From Labilibaculum sp. (lineage in GTDB: Bacteria; Bacteroidota; Bacteroidia; Bacteroidales; Marinifilaceae), in assembly GCA_016342745.1 (NCBI GenBank), contig JAEINT010000001.1, positions 1-64,000 of the forward strand: a DNA stretch of 64,000 nt. Direction: 5' to 3'. The position numbers were made by a program, and so were the translations under genes. The notes under the pieces were generated by a model, which did no database searches, was not told the origin of the DNA, and saw nothing but the letters and a program-made list of their open reading frames with translations. Of the stretch, positions 1-8,238 are shown piece by piece (position 1 is the stretch's first letter; every line of letters starts with the position of its first letter).

Positions 1-1
1 G

Positions 2-73
2 TAGTCCGTAGGGGAATCGAACCCCTGTTACCAGGATGAAAACCTGGCGTCCTAACCCCTAGACGAACGGACC
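2..73 (-). tRNA. tRNA-Glu (anticodon TTC)
   Basis: Read on the minus strand this 72-base stretch folds into a full cloverleaf. The 7-bp acceptor stem is closed by a G-U pair at the end, the anticodon arm CCAGG/CCTGG encloses a loop with anticodon TTC, and the T arm has GGTTCGATTCC. TTC reads GAA/GAG, so it charges glutamate. The discriminator is A, and base 1 gives only the first C of a possible encoded CCA, so I cannot tell whether CCA is encoded. Confidence 0.95.
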
Positions 74-91
74 ATTAATTTTAAAGAGCTG

Positions 92-122
92 CAAAGATAA
101 ATCAAGTAATTTAATTTCGCAA
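92..122 (-). promoter_or_regulatory. Promoter of tRNA-Glu (Bacteroidota sigma type)
   Basis: On the minus strand there is TTG (122-120), a 20-base spacer and TATCTTTG (99-92). This is an exact fit to the Bacteroidota primary-sigma pattern TTG/N19-21/TAnnTTTG. Transcription would start near 85, about 12 bases before the mature tRNA. This is the clearest vegetative promoter in the window. The bases from 123 to 306 are AT-rich and I see nothing else in them. Confidence 0.75.
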
Positions 123-306
123 TACATTTCTGTATTTTTTTTCTTTAAATGCTATTGAAAAAAGAGAGTAATGATGTGCTCTAGTTTTTTTCTTTAGCGC
201 TGCAAAGTAAGAGATAATTCTTTAAACCGACAATACTTTTTTTAAAAAAAATCATACTTTTTTTTACAGCTTAAACTAACTGCTTCAAACTTAGATTGAA
301 ATAGGG

Positions 307-1248
307 TTAGCGCCATTCAACAATTGTTCCTTTAGAACTATTTAAAAGATCGTTTGGGATGACATTTTGAATACTTTTAGCAAGTAAGTCGAGAAGTTTG
401 TGTTTCGAATAATGTCGAGAATAAATTAAACTTACCTCACGTAAAGGATGCAAATTGGTGAATCTTTTCACTTGACACATCTTTTCTTTGGGTAAATATT
501 GGGTTGCTAATTCCGGAATCAATGTAAAACCACCTTCCTTATCAACAATTTTCATTAGAGTTTCAAGAGAATTACTTTCAAATTCGAAAGGCAATTCTTG
601 ATGTTGAAGATCGTGCATTTCACACAAATTGACAACTTGGTTTCTAAAACAGTGTCCATCACCTAGCATCCAAATTTCTGGAGTTGCTATGTCTTTTACC
701 TCAATTATTGCTTTTTTGAGTAACTCATGATCTTTATGTGCATAGATCATCATTTCTTCATAAAACAATGGTCTTTCATTTATCTTGTCTTCTTTGGCTG
801 GAGTCACAAAGATTCCAACATCAATTTTGTCTTTTTTTAGGCTCTTTACGATTTCCTCAGAAACCATTTCTTCTACTTCAACTTTAATTGCAGGATAATT
901 TCTAATATAGTCTCCAATAAACATTGGAAGTAGAAAAGGAGCTAGAGTTGGAATAATACCAATTTTCAAACTTCCCTCAACAGTGTTTTTATGATCCTTT
1001 ATTATTTCATCTATTTTTTTTGTGTCCCCTAAAATGATCCGGGCCTGTTCTATAATTGAGATTCCAACATCAGTTGGAATAATTGGTTGTTTGCTTCGAT
1101 CAAAAATTGTAACATCCAGATACTCCTCTAACTTTTTAATTTGCATGCTAAGAGTAGGCTGGGTTATAAAACATTTTTCCGCGGCCGTAGCAAAATGGCG
1201 ATAAGTATCTACAGCTACAATATATTCCAATTGGGTAATGGTGATCAT
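307..1248 (-). CDS. oxyR: OxyR-type hydrogen peroxide-sensing LysR regulator
   Basis: LysR-family transcription factor of 313 residues. It has an N-terminal winged helix-turn-helix (residues ~1-60, starting MITITQLEY) and a periplasmic-binding-protein-like effector domain. The effector domain has the motif GDGHCFRNQVVNLC, with cysteines 200 and 209 nine residues apart. This matches the redox pair Cys199/Cys208 of E. coli OxyR (GHCLRDQ...C), so it is very probably a thiol-based peroxide sensor controlling oxidative-stress genes. I chose the ATG at 1248. A frame extension to 1278 exists, but a TAnnTTTG box at 1283-1276 would put the transcription start inside it. Its neighbour is a divergent candidate small RNA, an arrangement like oxyR-oxyS of enterobacteria. 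Confidence 0.88.
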   Translation of the reverse strand: MITITQLEYIVAVDTYRHFATAAEKCFITQPTLSMQIKKLEEYLDVTIFDRSKQPIIPTDVGISIIEQARIILGDTKKIDEIIKDHKNTVEGSLKIGIIPTLAPFLLPMFIGDYIRNYPAIKVEVEEMVSEEIVKSLKKDKIDVGIFVTPAKEDKINERPLFYEEMMIYAHKDHELLKKAIIEVKDIATPEIWMLGDGHCFRNQVVNLCEMHDLQHQELPFEFESNSLETLMKIVDKEGGFTLIPELATQYLPKEKMCQVKRFTNLHPLREVSLIYSRHYSKHKLLDLLAKSIQNVIPNDLLNSSKGTIVEWR

Positions 1249-1275
1249 TTGTTTTGTTTTTTTTTGATTTAGATC

Positions 1276-1283
1276 CAAATATA
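1276..1283 (-). promoter_or_regulatory. -7 box of oxyR
   Basis: TATATTTG on the minus strand fits TAnnTTTG and lies 28 bases upstream of the chosen oxyR ATG. No clear TTG is seen at the -33 position, as expected if the gene is autoregulated by a LysR protein. Bases 1284-1315, between this box and the divergent promoter, are the natural place for an OxyR operator. I see only loose dyad symmetry there (ATCGATGAT ... ATTGAT). Confidence 0.5.
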
Positions 1284-1315
1284 AACAAAATCGATGATAC
1301 TATAAACATTATTGA

Positions 1316-1347
1316 TTTGATTGATGATGGAAAGTAAAGTATATTTG
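1316..1347 (+). promoter_or_regulatory. Promoter of the candidate small RNA
   Basis: TTTG (1316-1319), a 20-base spacer and TATATTTG (1340-1347) form a complete Bacteroidota-type promoter pointing away from oxyR. It would start transcription near 1354. There is no open reading frame of useful size before the terminator at 1481-1529. Confidence 0.65.
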
Positions 1348-1353
1348 AAGTAC

Positions 1354-1521
1354 AGAATAAGAACAACAATTATTTTCTTATTTGGTAACAGCTATAACAT
1401 GCTAATATAGTAAATGTTACCTAATAATAGGGTTGCAAAATAATAGTTTGATAGTTTTTGTTATTTAAGTTTTATTAGATGTTTGGGTTTTGCAGCCGGG
1501 GTAGTTCCCGGCTTCTTTTTT
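1354..1521 (+). ncRNA. Candidate small RNA divergent from oxyR
   Basis: About 168 nt between a complete promoter and a strong terminator, with no convincing coding sequence. Three hairpins are visible. The first is AATAAGAA/TTCTTATT (1356-1363 with 1375-1382). The second is GGTAACA/TGTTACC (1384-1390 with 1415-1421). The third is the 3' terminator. Position and orientation resemble OxyS, the peroxide-induced RNA divergent from oxyR in E. coli, but there is no sequence evidence for homology and the regulatory role is inference. It could instead be a structural RNA such as 6S, or an untranslated leader that terminates before the CoA-transferase gene at 1774. I see nothing recognisable from 1530 to 1773. 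Confidence 0.55.
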
Positions 1522-1529
1522 GCCCAAAC
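1481..1529 (+). terminator. Intrinsic terminator of the small RNA
   Basis: Inner stem AGCCGGG/CCCGGCT (1494-1500 with 1507-1513) is followed by a T-rich run to 1521. An outer arm GTTTGGG/CCCAAAC (1481-1487 with 1523-1529) could extend it. It lies between two divergent genes, so it must serve a separate transcript. Confidence 0.8.
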
Positions 1530-1773
1530 TTTAAAAGCGAATAAGGAGTTTTTCATCCTATATATTGGCTCCTCAATTTGTATTCATTCTCTTCTATTTC
1601 CTTTAATTTTTATTTCTTCGATTGTTTGATGCGCAATGTCTTAATTATGAATCGATAGCACATATATGTTGTGTAGCACTCATGCTGAATAGCAGAAATT
1701 TCACTTGAAAATTATACTACTTTAGTCGGCGAATTAGAAATTATAAACCACATCATAAAAACCGAATAAAAAG

Positions 1774-3087
1774 ATGCAAAAAGAGATCAAAACAGTTTCT
1801 TTTGAGGAAGCAGCGAAGGTGATTAAATCCGGTGATAGAGTGCACTTACACTCAGTAGCATTAACACCTCATAAATTCATTAACGCAATGTGCGAGCGTG
1901 GTCGTAACGGTGAGATTTACGATGTAACAATCCAGCATATTCATACTGAAGGTCCAGCACCATATGCAGATGCTGAATTCGAAGGTATTTTTAACCTTGA
2001 GTCTTTATTTGTTGGAGCAAATGTAAGAAAACAAACTCAAGCAGGTTATGCAGATTACATCCCAGTATTCTTAGGCGAGACACAGTTGTTAATTCGCGAA
2101 GGAGTTTTAAAAGTAAATGTTACAGTTGTACAAGTAAGTACTCCAGATAAGCATGGTTTTGTATCTTTAGGTACTTCGGTTGAGGCTAGTAGAGCTGCAG
2201 TAGAAGAAGCTGATACTGTTGTTGCAATTATCAATCCAAATGTACCTCGTGCTTTTGGAGATGCAATGATGCCATTGTCTTCTTTTGATGTTTTCTGTGA
2301 AGATAACTCTCCACTTATTGAGCATCACAATGCACCTTTATCTGATCTTGATATTCAGATTGGTAAAAATGTTGCAGGTTTAATTCCTGATGGAGCTTGT
2401 CTTCAAATGGGAATTGGTGGTATTCCAAATGCTGTTTTAGCACAGTTAGGAAACCATAAAGATCTTGGTGTTCATACTGAGATGTTTGCAGACGGACTTC
2501 TTCCATTGGTAGAAAGTGGTGTTGTAAACGGAAGAAACAAAAAATTAGATCCAGGTAAAATTGTTGCTGGTTTCTTAATGGGAACAAAAGAGCTTTACAA
2601 TTTTGTTGATGATAACCCAGGAGTATTAATGATGGATGTTGCTTATACGAACGGTGTAGGTATCATCAAGCAAAATCCTAAGGTATGTGCAATCAACTCT
2701 GCTTTATCAATTGATATTACAGGTCAAGTTTGTGCTGACTCAATCGGAACAAGACATTATTCTGGTGTAGGTGGACAGATTGACTTTACACGTGGTGCTT
2801 CGGCTTCAGAAGGTGGAGTTCCAATCATTGCGATGCCTTCTGTAACAGGAAAAGGCGTTTCTAAGATCACTCCAACTCTAATGCAGGGTTCAGGTGTCGT
2901 AACTACTCGTAACAACATGAGATGGTTCGTAACTGAGCATGGAGCAGTTAATTTGTTTGGTAAGTCTTTACAGCAAAGAGCAAAAGCAATTATTTCAGTT
3001 GCACATCCAGATTTCAGAGAAGAATTGGATCAAGCAGCTTTTGAAAGATTCGGTAGTCACTACCACTTCGTTGCTAAAAAATACTAA
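1774..3087 (+). CDS. Acetyl-CoA hydrolase/transferase family CoA-transferase
   Basis: 437-residue class I CoA-transferase of the acetyl-CoA hydrolase / 4-hydroxybutyrate-CoA:acetate family. It moves CoA between an acyl-CoA and a carboxylate such as acetate, through a glutamyl-CoA thioester. The expected catalytic glutamate is E236 in HTEMFADG. The glycine-rich segments QMGIGGIPNAV (211-221) and GVGGQIDF in the C-terminal half are CoA-site hallmarks of the family, and the length is normal. It is a single-gene unit with its own terminator. The substrate cannot be read from sequence: succinyl-CoA, propionyl-CoA or butyryl-CoA:acetate transfer are all possible. A link to the methylmalonyl-CoA mutase genes at 9765-13839 (succinate/propionate fermentation) is inference. 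Confidence 0.85.
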   Translation: MQKEIKTVSFEEAAKVIKSGDRVHLHSVALTPHKFINAMCERGRNGEIYDVTIQHIHTEGPAPYADAEFEGIFNLESLFVGANVRKQTQAGYADYIPVFLGETQLLIREGVLKVNVTVVQVSTPDKHGFVSLGTSVEASRAAVEEADTVVAIINPNVPRAFGDAMMPLSSFDVFCEDNSPLIEHHNAPLSDLDIQIGKNVAGLIPDGACLQMGIGGIPNAVLAQLGNHKDLGVHTEMFADGLLPLVESGVVNGRNKKLDPGKIVAGFLMGTKELYNFVDDNPGVLMMDVAYTNGVGIIKQNPKVCAINSALSIDITGQVCADSIGTRHYSGVGGQIDFTRGASASEGGVPIIAMPSVTGKGVSKITPTLMQGSGVVTTRNNMRWFVTEHGAVNLFGKSLQQRAKAIISVAHPDFREELDQAAFERFGSHYHFVAKKY

Positions 3088-3111
3088 TATCGATAGTTTA
3101 TCGATCAAAAT

Positions 3112-3140
3112 AAAAAAGGCCTCATTCGAGGCCTTTTTTT
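3112..3140. terminator. Bidirectional terminator
   Basis: A perfect 12-bp stem AAAAAAGGCCTC/GAGGCCTTTTTT with an ATTC loop has A and T runs on both sides. It can end the CoA-transferase transcript on the plus strand and the convergent sensor-kinase transcript (stop at 3159) on the minus strand. Confidence 0.9.
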
Positions 3141-3158
3141 ATGAAGTATTTTTGATGT

Positions 3159-5465
3159 TTAATGATTAGCTTGAGGAACAGAGCCCATTAATTTATCTGA
3201 TTTAGGAATGGTAATAAAAAAACTACTTCCTTTTCCTTCTTCACTATCAGCCCAAATCTTCCCGCCATTTTTTTCTACATACTCCTTGCAAAGAAGTAGA
3301 CCGATACCAGCACCTTTTTCTTGTGCAGTTCCTAAAGCAAGATAGTCATTGTCCAATCGGAATATTTTATGAAGATTTGTTTTGCTCATACCAACACCTT
3401 CATCGGTTATTTCTAGCTCAACTAAATACTTTTTTTCTCTTGCCGAAATGGTGATTTTGCCTTCACGATATGAGAATTTAATAGCATTTGACAGTAAGTT
3501 TTTAAAGGTTTCGGTCATTGATGCAGTATCTGCGAAGGCTTTTATTGTACTGTCTAAATTGAAAATGATTTTTACATTTTTTTCTATTTGTTGTTCTGAC
3601 AATTTTGATAAAGAGTAATCTAATAGTTCTTTTAGATTAAAAGCACGAGCAGCAAATTTTGTTTTCCCAGATTGTGAAGCTGACCAAGAAAGGAGCTTTT
3701 CGACTAAATCGGAAGTATGAAAAGATAAGTCGCGAATATTCTGGGAAAGATCCTTTTGAGATCCTATCTCTGGTTGCTCAAAGCTTTGAATCAATTTTGA
3801 ACTCATTACCTTCATGTCATTGAAGGGAGTTCGTAAATCATTCGAAATTATATTGAATATTTTATCTTTAGTAAGGTTTAAGTCTCGTAAGCTAACTTCA
3901 GTTTCCTTTAAGCGAGAATTGATTTCCTCTAATTCGGTATTTTTCTCAGTAAGTGCCTGAGTTGCTTCTTTTCTTATTTTGATGTTTTTATTAGCAATGT
4001 ATCCGATTCCACCAGCTAAAATAATTAAGGCTATAAAAAGGTAAATTACAATAGTCTGCTGACGGCTATAGGCTTTTAAACTCTTAATTTCATTTTTATT
4101 TTTTGAGATTTCGTAATTAGCTTCAAACTCTGCAATCTTGCCTTTGTCAATTTGATCAACAATACTATCATATTGCGTACTCGAAAATTCTCTAAAATAT
4201 TCTAGCGCTTTTTTGTAATCACCTTGATTTGAAAAATATTCAAATAAATTTTCTGATGTGATTTTTTGCAAACTTCGGTCCTTGCATTGATTGGCATGTT
4301 CAAAAGCTGAAAGTAGATAAGTCTTAGCTTCTTCGCTAATGAAATATTTCATTAGAATTTCACCTATGCTATTGGAAGAGTAGGCTATTCCTTTTGTATT
4401 TCCAATTTGGCGATGCAAATTCAAAGCTATTTTGTGATATTCCAGACTCTTGTCGAAATTATTATAGCTTTCGTACAGTTTCCCAATGGATGAAAAGACA
4501 TTTGCTTGTTCCTTTAAATCGTTTAATTCATCATATATCTTTAAGGATTCATTATAACTTTTCAAAGAGTAATCTAACTCATTTAGGTCTTTGTATACAG
4601 TTCCAATATTTTTTAGAGTTGCTGCAATGTATCTCTTGTTTCCAATCTCTTTTCGTAAGGCTAAAGATTTATTGTAGTAGGAAAGTGATTCATTGTAGTT
4701 GTTTAATCGCCAGTAGATGCCGCCTATGTCATTCATGCTGAATGCAATCAGCGTTTTGTCTCCAATTTCTTGTCGTATTTCTAATGCTTTTGCATAATAG
4801 TCAAGAGCTTTGTTATACTTGCCAAGGTTTTTGTAAACATTACCAAGGTTGTTTAAAGATGAAGAAATATCAGATTTATCGCCTAGTTTAGATCTAATTT
4901 CGAGTGATTTCAGGTAAAATTCCAACGAGCTTGCGTAATCTTTCTTTAGCCAATAAGTACTTCCAATATTATTCAAAGTGTAGGCAACTTCTTTGGGGCT
5001 GCCTTCCTTTTGTCTAATTTTTAGGGACTGGTTAAAGTAATTGAGTGCTTCTTCGTGTTTGTTAAGTATTTTATAGATTTCACCAATGTTATTTAAGCAA
5101 CTAGCAGTGCCCTTGATATCATTAATCTGCCTACGTATTTCAAGCGCTTGAGTTTGACAATCCAAGGCCAATCTATAATTATTAACTCTTCGATAAAGGT
5201 TTCCTAGATTATATAAATTAGATGATTTCTTTATGGGGTCATCTGCAGTAAGTATTACGATTTCTTTTGTGTATTCAACGCTTTTATCTGGATCTATATC
5301 GATATATAGACGTGAAAGCTCATTAAGCAAAGCGACTCTTTCTTTACCTGAAGTGCTTATTAGTAATTCTTCGGCCTTTAGAATTTGATCCTGATTTTGT
5401 CCGATCAATAAATTGGTCGGAGTTAACAGAAGAATAAATAAAATATATCTAAAGAGTTGAAGCAT
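3159..5465 (-). CDS. TPR-containing sensor kinase-like protein lacking the H-box histidine
   Basis: 768 residues. An N-terminal hydrophobic segment/signal (1-22) is followed by about nine ~40-residue tetratricopeptide repeats (roughly 80-425), one transmembrane helix (~471-491), a coiled linker (498-530), a dimerisation region and a GHKL ATPase. The ATPase has an N-box (FKNLLSNAIKF, ~655-664), G1 (DEGVGM, 688-693) and G2 (KGAGIGL, 717-723), all intact. The H-box normally reads FxIIAHDLRxP; here it is FNIISNDLRTP, so Asn542 replaces the phospho-accepting His (codon AAT at 3842-3840). It probably binds ATP but cannot autophosphorylate in the usual way, and may act as a pseudokinase partner or scaffold. 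The periplasmic TPR domain suggests protein or peptide sensing. No response regulator is adjacent. Confidence 0.85.
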   Translation of the reverse strand: MLQLFRYILFILLLTPTNLLIGQNQDQILKAEELLISTSGKERVALLNELSRLYIDIDPDKSVEYTKEIVILTADDPIKKSSNLYNLGNLYRRVNNYRLALDCQTQALEIRRQINDIKGTASCLNNIGEIYKILNKHEEALNYFNQSLKIRQKEGSPKEVAYTLNNIGSTYWLKKDYASSLEFYLKSLEIRSKLGDKSDISSSLNNLGNVYKNLGKYNKALDYYAKALEIRQEIGDKTLIAFSMNDIGGIYWRLNNYNESLSYYNKSLALRKEIGNKRYIAATLKNIGTVYKDLNELDYSLKSYNESLKIYDELNDLKEQANVFSSIGKLYESYNNFDKSLEYHKIALNLHRQIGNTKGIAYSSNSIGEILMKYFISEEAKTYLLSAFEHANQCKDRSLQKITSENLFEYFSNQGDYKKALEYFREFSSTQYDSIVDQIDKGKIAEFEANYEISKNKNEIKSLKAYSRQQTIVIYLFIALIILAGGIGYIANKNIKIRKEATQALTEKNTELEEINSRLKETEVSLRDLNLTKDKIFNIISNDLRTPFNDMKVMSSKLIQSFEQPEIGSQKDLSQNIRDLSFHTSDLVEKLLSWSASQSGKTKFAARAFNLKELLDYSLSKLSEQQIEKNVKIIFNLDSTIKAFADTASMTETFKNLLSNAIKFSYREGKITISAREKKYLVELEITDEGVGMSKTNLHKIFRLDNDYLALGTAQEKGAGIGLLLCKEYVEKNGGKIWADSEEGKGSSFFITIPKSDKLMGSVPQANH

Positions 5466-5558
5466 AGTATTCCTTGGTTTTAGGACTAATCATAGTGTAA
5501 AAATAGTATTAATTTAACCATCAGCAACATTGCGTTTCTCAAGGTGCTGAAAGTCAAC

Positions 5559-6926
5559 TTAGTCCTTTTTTTTAGTGATTTTGCTAGCCAGTAGCTTTAG
5601 ATCTACTCCAGTAAAGTTACCTGAACTCATTAAAAGTACATTTGTGTTGGTAAAGTTCATGGCTAGCAAATCAGAAATTAACAGATCGGAATCTGTATAA
5701 ACCTTAAGATTATCGCCTCCAAATGCCTCAGCAACCTGTTCTTTAGTAATTGGCTCTAATTTTTTATGAGCGATTGTTTTTGGATCAAAATAAACGAATG
5801 CCTGATCAGCGGTACACATGGTATCCTTGTAATGAGGCAGGAATTCCTTTTTTAAACTACTAAATGTATGCAATTCCATACAGGCTATTAGTTTTCTGTT
5901 TTGATATTGTTTTTTTACAGCTTGCGTTGTTGCTTGTAATTTTGATGGCGAGTGTGCAAAATCTTGAAAAACACTACAGGTATCATTTTCGTCTAATTTT
6001 TGAAGACGGCGAGCTGCTCCAGAAAAATTCTGAATAGAGGAATAAAAATCAAGATCTGAAACACCAATGCTTTTGCAGATGTGGTATGCACCCATTAAAT
6101 TTTGCAGGTTGTGTTCCCCAAAAATCTCAAGAGCATATTCTTCCGATTTTCCTTTTAGTATGGAAAGGTTGTTTTCTACTCTAAAAGGATGAGTATTATA
6201 AGGAATATAAGTAATATCTTCTCTTTTGTTCTTTAAGATTGTTTGAATGTGCTCATCCTTCTCAAAATAAATCAGACTTCCATCTTTTTGAATTAAATCC
6301 GTAAAGATTTCAAATTGTTCTACGTAATTATCAAATGTTGGAAATACATTGATGTGATCCCAAGCAATTCCTGTTAGTAAAGCAATATGAGGATGATACA
6401 AATGAAACTTTGGTCTACGATCAATAGGAGAGGATAAGTATTCATCTCCTTCAAAAATGGCAATTTTGGCTTCCTTTGTTAATTTCACCATGGTTTCAAA
6501 TCCCTCAATTTGAGCTCCAACCATATAATCAAAGTCAATGCTGTTTTCTTTTAATACATGCATCACCATCGAAGTTGTAGTGGTTTTCCCATGACTACCA
6601 CCAATCACAACTCTAGTTTTATCTTTTGTTTGTTCGTATATGTATTCAGGATAAGAGTAGATTTTTAAACCTAATTCTTGAGCTCTTAAAAGTTCAGGAT
6701 TATCAATTCGCGCATGCATTCCGAGAATAATTGCATCTAGACTTGCATTAATTTTATCAGGAAACCATCCCCAGGCTTCAGGTAAAATATTGTGCTTTTC
6801 CAATCGTGATTTCGATGGATCAAAAATTTCATCATCAGAACCAGATACAGAAAAACCTTTTAAATGTAATGCGATTGCTAAATTGTGCATGGCGCTACCG
6901 CCAATTGCTATAAAATGTACTCTCAT
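5559..6926 (-). CDS. mpl: UDP-N-acetylmuramate:L-Ala-gamma-D-Glu-meso-DAP ligase (Mpl)
   Basis: 455-residue Mur ligase. It joins the recycled tripeptide L-Ala-D-Glu-meso-DAP to UDP-MurNAc in the cytoplasm, which returns cell-wall peptide to peptidoglycan synthesis. Visible parts are the N-terminal Rossmann domain starting HFIAIGGSAMHNLA (MurC/Mpl type), the ATP loop GGSHGKTTTTSM (~108-119), the central domain with EGDEYLSS and AWDHINVFPT, and the C-terminal domain with DFAHSPSK. The IGGSAMHNLA opening and length favour Mpl over MurC (IGIGG). It is a single gene with no clear terminator, divergent from the MBL hydrolase gene. Confidence 0.85.
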   Translation of the reverse strand: MRVHFIAIGGSAMHNLAIALHLKGFSVSGSDDEIFDPSKSRLEKHNILPEAWGWFPDKINASLDAIILGMHARIDNPELLRAQELGLKIYSYPEYIYEQTKDKTRVVIGGSHGKTTTTSMVMHVLKENSIDFDYMVGAQIEGFETMVKLTKEAKIAIFEGDEYLSSPIDRRPKFHLYHPHIALLTGIAWDHINVFPTFDNYVEQFEIFTDLIQKDGSLIYFEKDEHIQTILKNKREDITYIPYNTHPFRVENNLSILKGKSEEYALEIFGEHNLQNLMGAYHICKSIGVSDLDFYSSIQNFSGAARRLQKLDENDTCSVFQDFAHSPSKLQATTQAVKKQYQNRKLIACMELHTFSSLKKEFLPHYKDTMCTADQAFVYFDPKTIAHKKLEPITKEQVAEAFGGDNLKVYTDSDLLISDLLAMNFTNTNVLLMSSGNFTGVDLKLLASKITKKKD

Positions 6927-6947
6927 GGAATTTCGTTTTTAAAATCG

Positions 6948-6997
6948 TATTTTTGACTTGCGTTGAGAAGTCGCCTCTGTAAACTCTGAATTTACAG
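6948..6997 (+). promoter_or_regulatory. Putative -7 box and leader inverted repeat of the MBL hydrolase gene
   Basis: TATTTTTG at 6948-6955 fits TAnnTTTG, but no TTG is seen at the proper -33 distance. In the resulting leader, CTGTAAA (6977-6983) and TTTACAG (6991-6997) form a 7-bp inverted repeat with a 7-base loop, which may be an operator or an RNA hairpin. Confidence 0.35.
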
Positions 6998-7037
6998 GAA
7001 AAAATAATTTTAAAGATAACATATTTAAGTTAAAATA

Positions 7038-7880
7038 ATGAAAATATATAATATCGAAACGGGTAATTTTAAGTGTGATGGAGGAGCTATGTTTAGCGTT
7101 GTACCTAAACTTTATTGGAGCCGAAAATACCCAAGTGATGACGATAATTTATGCAATTGCGCCATGAGAAGTATGCTTGTGGTAGATGGTGAGCGTAAAA
7201 TATTAATTGATAATGGTACTGGTGATAAGCAAGATGCAGCCTTTTTTGAACATCAACATTTGAATGGTGATGCTAGACTTATTTCTTCTTTAGCAAACGT
7301 AGGCTATTCTCCTACAGATATTACCGATGTTGTGTTGACGCACTTGCATTTTGATCATTGTGGTGGAGCTGTAAAGCATAATGAAAATAGGGATGGTTAC
7401 GAATTGGTATTTCCAAATGCTACACATTGGGTAAGTAGAGCACAGTGGGAAAATTACTTAAATCCTAATATCCGAGAAGCTGACGCTTATTTTAAGGAGA
7501 ACGTAATGCCCATAAAAGAAGTTGGGAAGCTGCAAATTGTAGAAGAGGAGGGAGAGTTGTTTCCAAATTTTGAGGTGCGATTTGTAAATGGTCACACGCC
7601 GGGTTTAATGATATCATTAATTAAGAATGAAGATCGTACTTTGGTTTTTGCTGGTGATTTTATTCCAACAGCGGCTAATGTTCCTGTAAAATGGTTGGCT
7701 AGTTACGATTTAAATCCAACTGTATCACTGAGTGAAAAGCAGATCTTTTTAAAAGAGGCTGTAGAAAATAATTACACCTTGTTTTTTCAACATGATATTA
7801 CCACTGAATGTTGTAGTTTAAAACAAACAGAACGTGGCGTTAAGGTAGATAAATGTTTTGCCTTAGACGAGCTTAAATAA
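7038..7880 (+). CDS. Metallo-beta-lactamase-fold hydrolase
   Basis: 280-residue cytoplasmic MBL-fold enzyme. The two-metal signature is complete: THLHFDHCGG gives H102, H104, D106 and H107, with H186 in GHTPG, D207 in AGDF and H252 in FFQHD. The arrangement resembles the lactonase/quorum-quenching-like and general hydrolase branch rather than true beta-lactamases. There is no signal peptide. The substrate cannot be told from sequence. Its 3' end overlaps the convergent small gene downstream by 8 bases. Confidence 0.75.
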   Translation: MKIYNIETGNFKCDGGAMFSVVPKLYWSRKYPSDDDNLCNCAMRSMLVVDGERKILIDNGTGDKQDAAFFEHQHLNGDARLISSLANVGYSPTDITDVVLTHLHFDHCGGAVKHNENRDGYELVFPNATHWVSRAQWENYLNPNIREADAYFKENVMPIKEVGKLQIVEEEGELFPNFEVRFVNGHTPGLMISLIKNEDRTLVFAGDFIPTAANVPVKWLASYDLNPTVSLSEKQIFLKEAVENNYTLFFQHDITTECCSLKQTERGVKVDKCFALDELK

Positions 7881-8208
7881 GACTTAGATCACTCTGGTAT
7901 CCATAATTTATCAGAGTGTTTTCTATGGAATCAATTCTTTCGGTAACAGTCTTTTTTCTGCCAAAATCATTATAGTTAGAATCAAGAGAATGCAAATAAT
8001 ATTCAATTACTCTAAGCTGGGTTGGGAAAGTTGATATTTCAAATTTCTTTTCCACATCAAGATGATTAATCCCTTTTTGATCCAATAATTCTTGCACAAA
8101 ATATCCTGCCTTGTTTATCCTTTTAGATAAATTGAGCTCATTAAACACATGTAGAACCATTAAACTGGTCAGCAGTGTTATGCAAAAAATCACAAGTAGT
8201 ACTGACAT
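7873..8208 (-). CDS. Small single-pass membrane protein, unknown function
   Basis: 111 residues. A hydrophobic N-terminal segment (about 2-20) could be a membrane anchor, followed by a charged, mostly helical tail (KRINKAGYFVQELLDQKG...). I do not recognise a family. It lies 30 bases downstream of the DUF2752-like gene on the same strand and may be the last gene of that operon. It is convergent with the MBL hydrolase gene, overlapping its stop. Confidence 0.5.
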   Translation of the reverse strand: MSVLLVIFCITLLTSLMVLHVFNELNLSKRINKAGYFVQELLDQKGINHLDVEKKFEISTFPTQLRVIEYYLHSLDSNYNDFGRKKTVTERIDSIENTLINYGYQSDLSLI

Positions 8209-8238
8209 AATGTAAGATTTAGTTTAAGAATATTTAAC

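Noticed and set aside
1249-1278. Longer N-terminus for the OxyR-like regulator (extra MDLNQKKTKQ).
   Set aside because: A -7 box at 1283-1276 overlaps this segment, and the family starts at MITITQLEY-like sequence.
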